A stretch of DNA of 64,000 nucleotides from Sipunculus nudus. Lineage: Eukaryota > Annelida > Sipuncula > Golfingiida > Sipunculidae. The position numbers were made by a program, and so were the translations under genes. The stretch covers positions 76,860,901-76,924,900 of the forward strand of contig CM049315.1 of assembly GCA_026874595.1 (NCBI GenBank), written 5' to 3'. Numbering within the stretch: position 1 is the stretch's first letter; every line of letters begins with the position of its first letter. This document shows, piece by piece, positions 59,593 through 64,000 of the stretch. The notes under the pieces were generated by a model. That model was given only the letters and a program-made list of their open reading frames with translations. It searched no databases and was not told the origin of the DNA.

Positions 59593-61070
59593 TATCAATT
59601 CTAGAGCATAAGCATCCATTGATATGAGGATTTTGTGAATAACTCAGAAGATATATGTAAATAAGCAATTGCATGCATATATCCATACTCAGCGTTAAAT
59701 AAAGGCCTGTATCGTTTTAATATCTTTTATTATTTAATTGTGTGTATTTTATCATAAAAGTGTGTGTGTATGTTTGTATTTAAGAACACTGAGTCGAATA
59801 TACGAAAACAATATCACGCATTTTCGGATTGTCTATGAAGTGTTATGTTATTATCATCAAAGGTTAAATAAATTCCCATTTATGTAATAATGATGATACA
59901 GTAACACTCCGTGTTCACCCATGCCAATCAATGAGTTATATATATGAATGTAATATAAGTGTCTCACCTACCTATCCAAAGAGAGCTATAAGCGATTCGT
60001 CGATGTTTAGGTGAGTGCGGCCACGTGCGTTAGTTGACGGCTACCTCCTCGCCGGCTTGGCGCAGCAAGTGGCAGTGAGGGGGGCCGGTCCGTGACGGGC
60101 GGAGCTCACCTGTACCCGGGAACAGATGGTCAGGTTAACAAATCACTTCTCTTTTCTTCTCTCTTCAAATATCAATCTGTCGAAACTGGAGCCTCATTAT
60201 CCGAGCCTGGCATTCATCTTGGGCAGATCGGTTCCACAGATAAGTCAAACATATAATATTGACATCTAGTCAAGCCCTGCTGCACTCACAACAGTGAATC
60301 CTTAGTCTCCTGTATTAAATCTTGCCCAGGGCGGGTTTTATTGTCACACTTTCAATGCCTGCTCCTGGGAGTTTTCTTCTGTTTGTCTTAGCTTAGCCAC
60401 ATGTTTGCTGAACTCCCGGGTCTTTAAAATTGATAAATCTCCGTTTAGTATGTATAGGTAATCTGGCTTGATATTGTGGACGCCGTTCCTAACCTACGCA
60501 TCTCTGAGCGTAATCATATGTGCACACTAAGCTATGACCTCGACATCTACTTTTCCAGATTTGTCTCATGCTAAAGCAGCCCCGAAATAAACTGAGGATG
60601 AATTAACCCCGGGGTCGGATACTTTCAGCGGATTCTAAACACAGTTTACGGGATGGTTTTACCACATAAGCCGGACGTGATATAGAATGACAGAAGAACA
60701 CAAAAATAAACCGATTTCCGTAAGGTTCCAACTTGGAATATTCTTGAATGTTTTATTTAGGAGTTCGTTCTGTTTTGGGATATATCGATATATTTTTGGA
60801 TTTATCTATGCAAGAAGACTTGTAAGGTTATCTATGCCTATGACAAGAATTAACACGATTATTGATGGCTCTGACAAGAATTAAAACGATTATTCGTGGT
60901 TCTGAAAAGAATATATATGATTATTGATGGTTCTTAAATACAATCATTGATCTGTTTGTTAATGTTTCGTGTTCCCTTAAATCTCTGACATTTAGTGGGA
61001 CCAAAATTATTCTTGTAATTTCCTGAAATTTAAAATCTACTTTTAACATATAATATATTAAATAAAATAA
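59593..61070. other. Non-coding stretch, GC-richer at 60.0-60.15 kb
   Basis: No gene recognised. The minus strand at about 60,108-60,114 has TACAG followed by GTGAGC, a possible donor of a distal 5' UTR exon. This is speculative. Confidence 0.4.
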
Positions 61071-61074
61071 TTTT

Positions 61075-62100
61075 TTTTTTATAATTTTTGGAAGCAACGG
61101 ATCTCAGGATCAAATTTGATATAGTATTTGGGATTAACATGTGATAATACCTCTACTGATGTAAAATAAGTGACCCATGGGTTATGACGCTCAGCTTTCT
61201 GACATGTTGGTCGTAGATGTGATAATAGATGCATTTTTTTTGTATTTTGTACTGGTTGTCCTGATGGCACTGTACGCAAGCCTGTAATTTATGCAAATGA
61301 GGTCATGGTGACCTAATTAGAAATTATTAATGTGGAGATAGACATTGGGTCAAGGTCACAAGTGATTATGATTCAAGTCATGACTAAACCTTTAAAGCTG
61401 ATGGTAAAGGGGAAAATGAAGCTTGTGGCAGACAGCTTAATGAACAGTGTAGGCCGACTTGACCTTATTTAAGGTTTCCATGAGATTTCTCCAGGCCCTT
61501 CCTGGATATTATTTTAGAAGTTTCCAAGTCCAAAGATTGCACTTTGTGCCCTGTAGCACGTCTTAGTTTTAGAAATTTTCACACTTCTGTGATTTGGGAG
61601 AATAAAATATACAATAAAATGTGTGAAAAATACAAGATAAATCAATACGTTGCCACCATGCAGTCATTATGTCGTGATAAAGTTGGCCATGATCTATAGA
61701 CATACCAGCTTTCAGGATACTCTTTGCACCTAGAGCTGAGTTGTCTTTTTGTCAGTCTCAAACTACAGGTAAAATACGTAAAAAAGGAAAAAAAAATATA
61801 GGTGACACCACTTCTTTGTATGAAATGGTAAAACTAGTCATGATCAACAGGAATGCTATTGTTTTTGCAGTTGCAAAAAACTAGGATACTAGTCTTCCCA
61901 TAGATCACCGCATTATCTAAAAAGATGTCAGAAATACTATAAGTTCCCGCAGATTTGACTTTGAATACCAGGGGTAAGGTCACCAGTTTTCCAACTCCTC
62001 TCAGAAAATGGAAACTACTGCTGTGTCAAATTTGAGGGACTCATACGCAAAACTCACAAAGTTATTGCGTCACATGAAATGGACAAAAATGCAATGCTTC
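61075..62100 (-). repeat. Region with an inverted copy of the 22.5-kb repeat terminus
   Basis: AAGTGACCCATGGGTTATGA..CGCTCAGC at 61,169-61,195 is the inverted terminus of the 21.4-22.6 kb element. The interior does not align by eye, so the copy may be partial or a divergent subfamily. Confidence 0.4.
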
Positions 62101-62164
62101 ATAAGTTATCGGGTTCCCCAAAAGTTTACATTTTGACTGATTTTCACCAGTCTTTTTATCTCGT

Positions 62165-62201
62165 ATATATATATTATATATATAAAAATATATATATATC
62201 T

Positions 62202-62270
<69 letters not shown>

Positions 62271-62333
62271 TCCTAAGTAGGTTCCAGTGCTGTATCGGGA
62301 TACAGCTGATTTAGAGTATATATATATATATAA

Positions 62334-62418
<85 letters not shown>
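62165..62418. repeat. Two long TA arrays with a hairpin spacer
   Basis: TA arrays lie on both sides of a spacer (62,269-62,318) carrying GCTGTATC-GG-GATACAGC, a perfect 8-bp stem. Confidence 0.95.
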
Positions 62419-62423
<5 letters not shown>

Positions 62424-62819
62424 GCATTGACGGAGATATGTGGTCTACCGATTGTACAGACAAAAGTACTGTAAAAGAATTATTCGTTAAATACATGGAC
62501 TATTGTCATGAGATGGAACCCTGTCATTTTGTTTTATTTTCATTTATCTATCTGGACAGGGTTAGCTGTACATTTGTATCTGTTGAGCGAGAATTGACGC
62601 GCCGTTTAGAGTATTGTTTTCTTAAACAATTGTGGCATTCAGTGAAAGGTGGGTGAGTGCGCTGTAGGCCTTTGTTAAAGCATTGCTTTGAGATTTACTG
62701 TGTTTTGTTCCCAGCCTATTTTGTATTCAGCGTGCTCATGAATATAGATCGGCGATAGTAGAAGGGGAGGCTTTGTATTAGTGTTATTTGTGGGTTTCTG
62801 TGGAGCTTGCAGTGGTCAG
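62419..62819. other. Non-coding stretch
   Basis: Nothing recognised. Confidence 0.5.
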
Positions 62820-63352
62820 AAGTGCCGACCGCCAGTGTCCAGAGAAGTGCCGCTATCAAGTGTCCAGAAAGGAGATGTAACCAAGTGACCATAGAGATGC
62901 TACGACCTAATGACAAGTGGTGCTGCGACTCAGTGTCAAGAGAGGTGCTGCCACCAAGTGTCCAGAGAGGTGCTGCGACCAAGTAAAATCAGAGGTGCTG
63001 CAACCCAGTGTCAAGAGAGGTGCTGCGACTCAGTGTCCAGAGAGGTGCTGCGACCTAGTTTGCAGAGAGGTGCTGCGAGAGGTGTTGCGGTCCAGAGTCA
63101 AGAGAGGTGCTGCGAGAGGTGCAGCTAGCCGGTGTCTAGAGAGGTGCTGCCAACCGGTGTCCAGAGAGGTGCTGCCAGCCGGGGTCGAGTGAGGTGCCAC
63201 CACCCGGTGTCGAGTGAGGTGCTGCCAATTGATGTCGAGTTAGATGCTTTCAGCCGGTGTCGAGTGAGGTGCTGCCAGCGGGTTTCCAGTGAGGTACTGC
63301 CAGCGGGTGTCCAGTGAGGTGCAGTGAGGAGCGGCCAGCCGGGGTCCCGAGA
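62820..63352. repeat. 25-bp minisatellite, about 20 copies
   Basis: The unit is AGAGGTGCTGCGACTCAGTG plus TCCAG. It degenerates toward the right into GTCGAGTGAGGTGCTGCCAG variants. Cys/Arg-rich open frames across it are artefacts of the repeat. Confidence 0.95.
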
Positions 63353-64000
63353 GGTCCCACCAAGAGGATCCCACCAGAGGATCCAGTATCGCTGTGGAGA
63401 TATCTTCAGGAGATCAAGAGACCGTTTAACCGAACTCTGTGTTTTACTAAAGTTTTATTTAGTGAATGTACCAGTGTATCTAGTTAGGCGTAATAGGCCT
63501 GGAGCCCCATCTGGTAGTTGATTTTGAATTCTGTACCTTTTATTTTATTTTGATATACTCTTGTTTTTTAGCCGCTGACTTGTGATTTGTTGTGTGCCTA
63601 AGGGGTGATACGTTAAGAGCGCCATCAAAACCCACATATCTCTAATTTACCACGTTAAACCAAGGGGAACCCGGTCCGTCACTTGGTAAGGGCAACCTTT
63701 TCCCTTGTGCATCAGGAAGGGCAACTATTTATTTTATTTTCATCTTATAAATACCAATACATATCAGGTAAATTGTAAAGCAACTGTCGTACAAGAAAGG
63801 GAATAACCTGTCATCTAATGCACATGCCTTCAGACACATACACGCAACATTTACGTGAAATATACGCCTACACGTATATTTGGTCGCTGCGAGCGGTTCA
63901 CTGCGTGGATACTTGAAAAGCCTTTGACTTTGTGGAGGGTTGATCAAGGGTCGTCCTGTTTGGGTCCCGCTGTTAGCGAGTTTACGCGAGGCCGAGTTTT
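63353..64000. other. Unassigned sequence at the window edge
   Basis: No gene recognised. Together with the 25-bp array this could be part of a larger mobile element continuing beyond the window, but no terminus is visible. Confidence 0.35.

Noticed and set aside
63353-64000. LTR or retrotransposon leader at the window edge
   Set aside because: No TG..CA termini, primer-binding site or polypurine tract could be identified.

Overview
This window looks like AT-rich, intron-bearing animal nuclear DNA, most likely from a marine lophotrochozoan and probably a mollusc. The signs are one protocadherin-type gene, very many (TA)n, (AAT)n and (TC)n microsatellites, poly-G/poly-C tracts, tRNA-headed SINE-like repeats, short non-autonomous DNA transposons and long minisatellites. 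The phylum is inferred from gene style and repeat flavour. Nothing in the sequence fixes the species.

Only one protein-coding gene can be supported. It is a single-pass protocadherin on the minus strand, spanning about 49.9 kb to 40.4 kb. One 2,685-base exon encodes the signal peptide, seven cadherin repeats, the transmembrane helix and the start of the tail. Two further exons (42,932-43,058 and 40,420-40,991) complete the cytoplasmic tail. All splice sites are canonical and the phases match (0, then 1), predicting 1,127 residues. A 5' UTR exon probably ends at an acceptor at 49,943; its partner and the promoter are not identified.

Layout: 1-4.5 kb holds a tRNA-headed SINE and a roughly 3-kb, 27-bp minisatellite. 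4.5-7.4 kb holds dispersed direct repeats. 7.4-16.8 kb is a complex nested repeat domain: an imperfect palindrome of about 4.4 kb (9.2-13.55 kb) whose arms are tandem modules carrying AGGTCA-type double half-sites, flanked by a direct repeat pair and then by an outer inverted pair. 16.8-28 kb is mostly non-coding, with tRNA-like repeats, a LINE relic, a degenerate mobile repeat and a hAT-like element with a perfect 8-bp target duplication. 28.4-28.8 kb is a GC-rich palindromic MITE. 32.2-33.3 kb is a 32-bp minisatellite. 34.6 kb carries a second hAT-like MITE. 40.4-49.9 kb is the protocadherin, whose second intron contains an 820-bp MITE with 9-bp target duplications. 50-64 kb is upstream or intergenic DNA with microsatellites, a near-perfect 40-bp hairpin, a TA-flanked MITE and a 25-bp minisatellite.

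The protocadherin would act alone at the cell surface in homophilic recognition or adhesion. The rest of the window is a record of repeat turnover, and the most unusual parts are the nested foldback domain and the transposons sitting next to the gene's splice sites. All coordinates were read by eye. Repeat boundaries marked approximate may be off by tens of bases.
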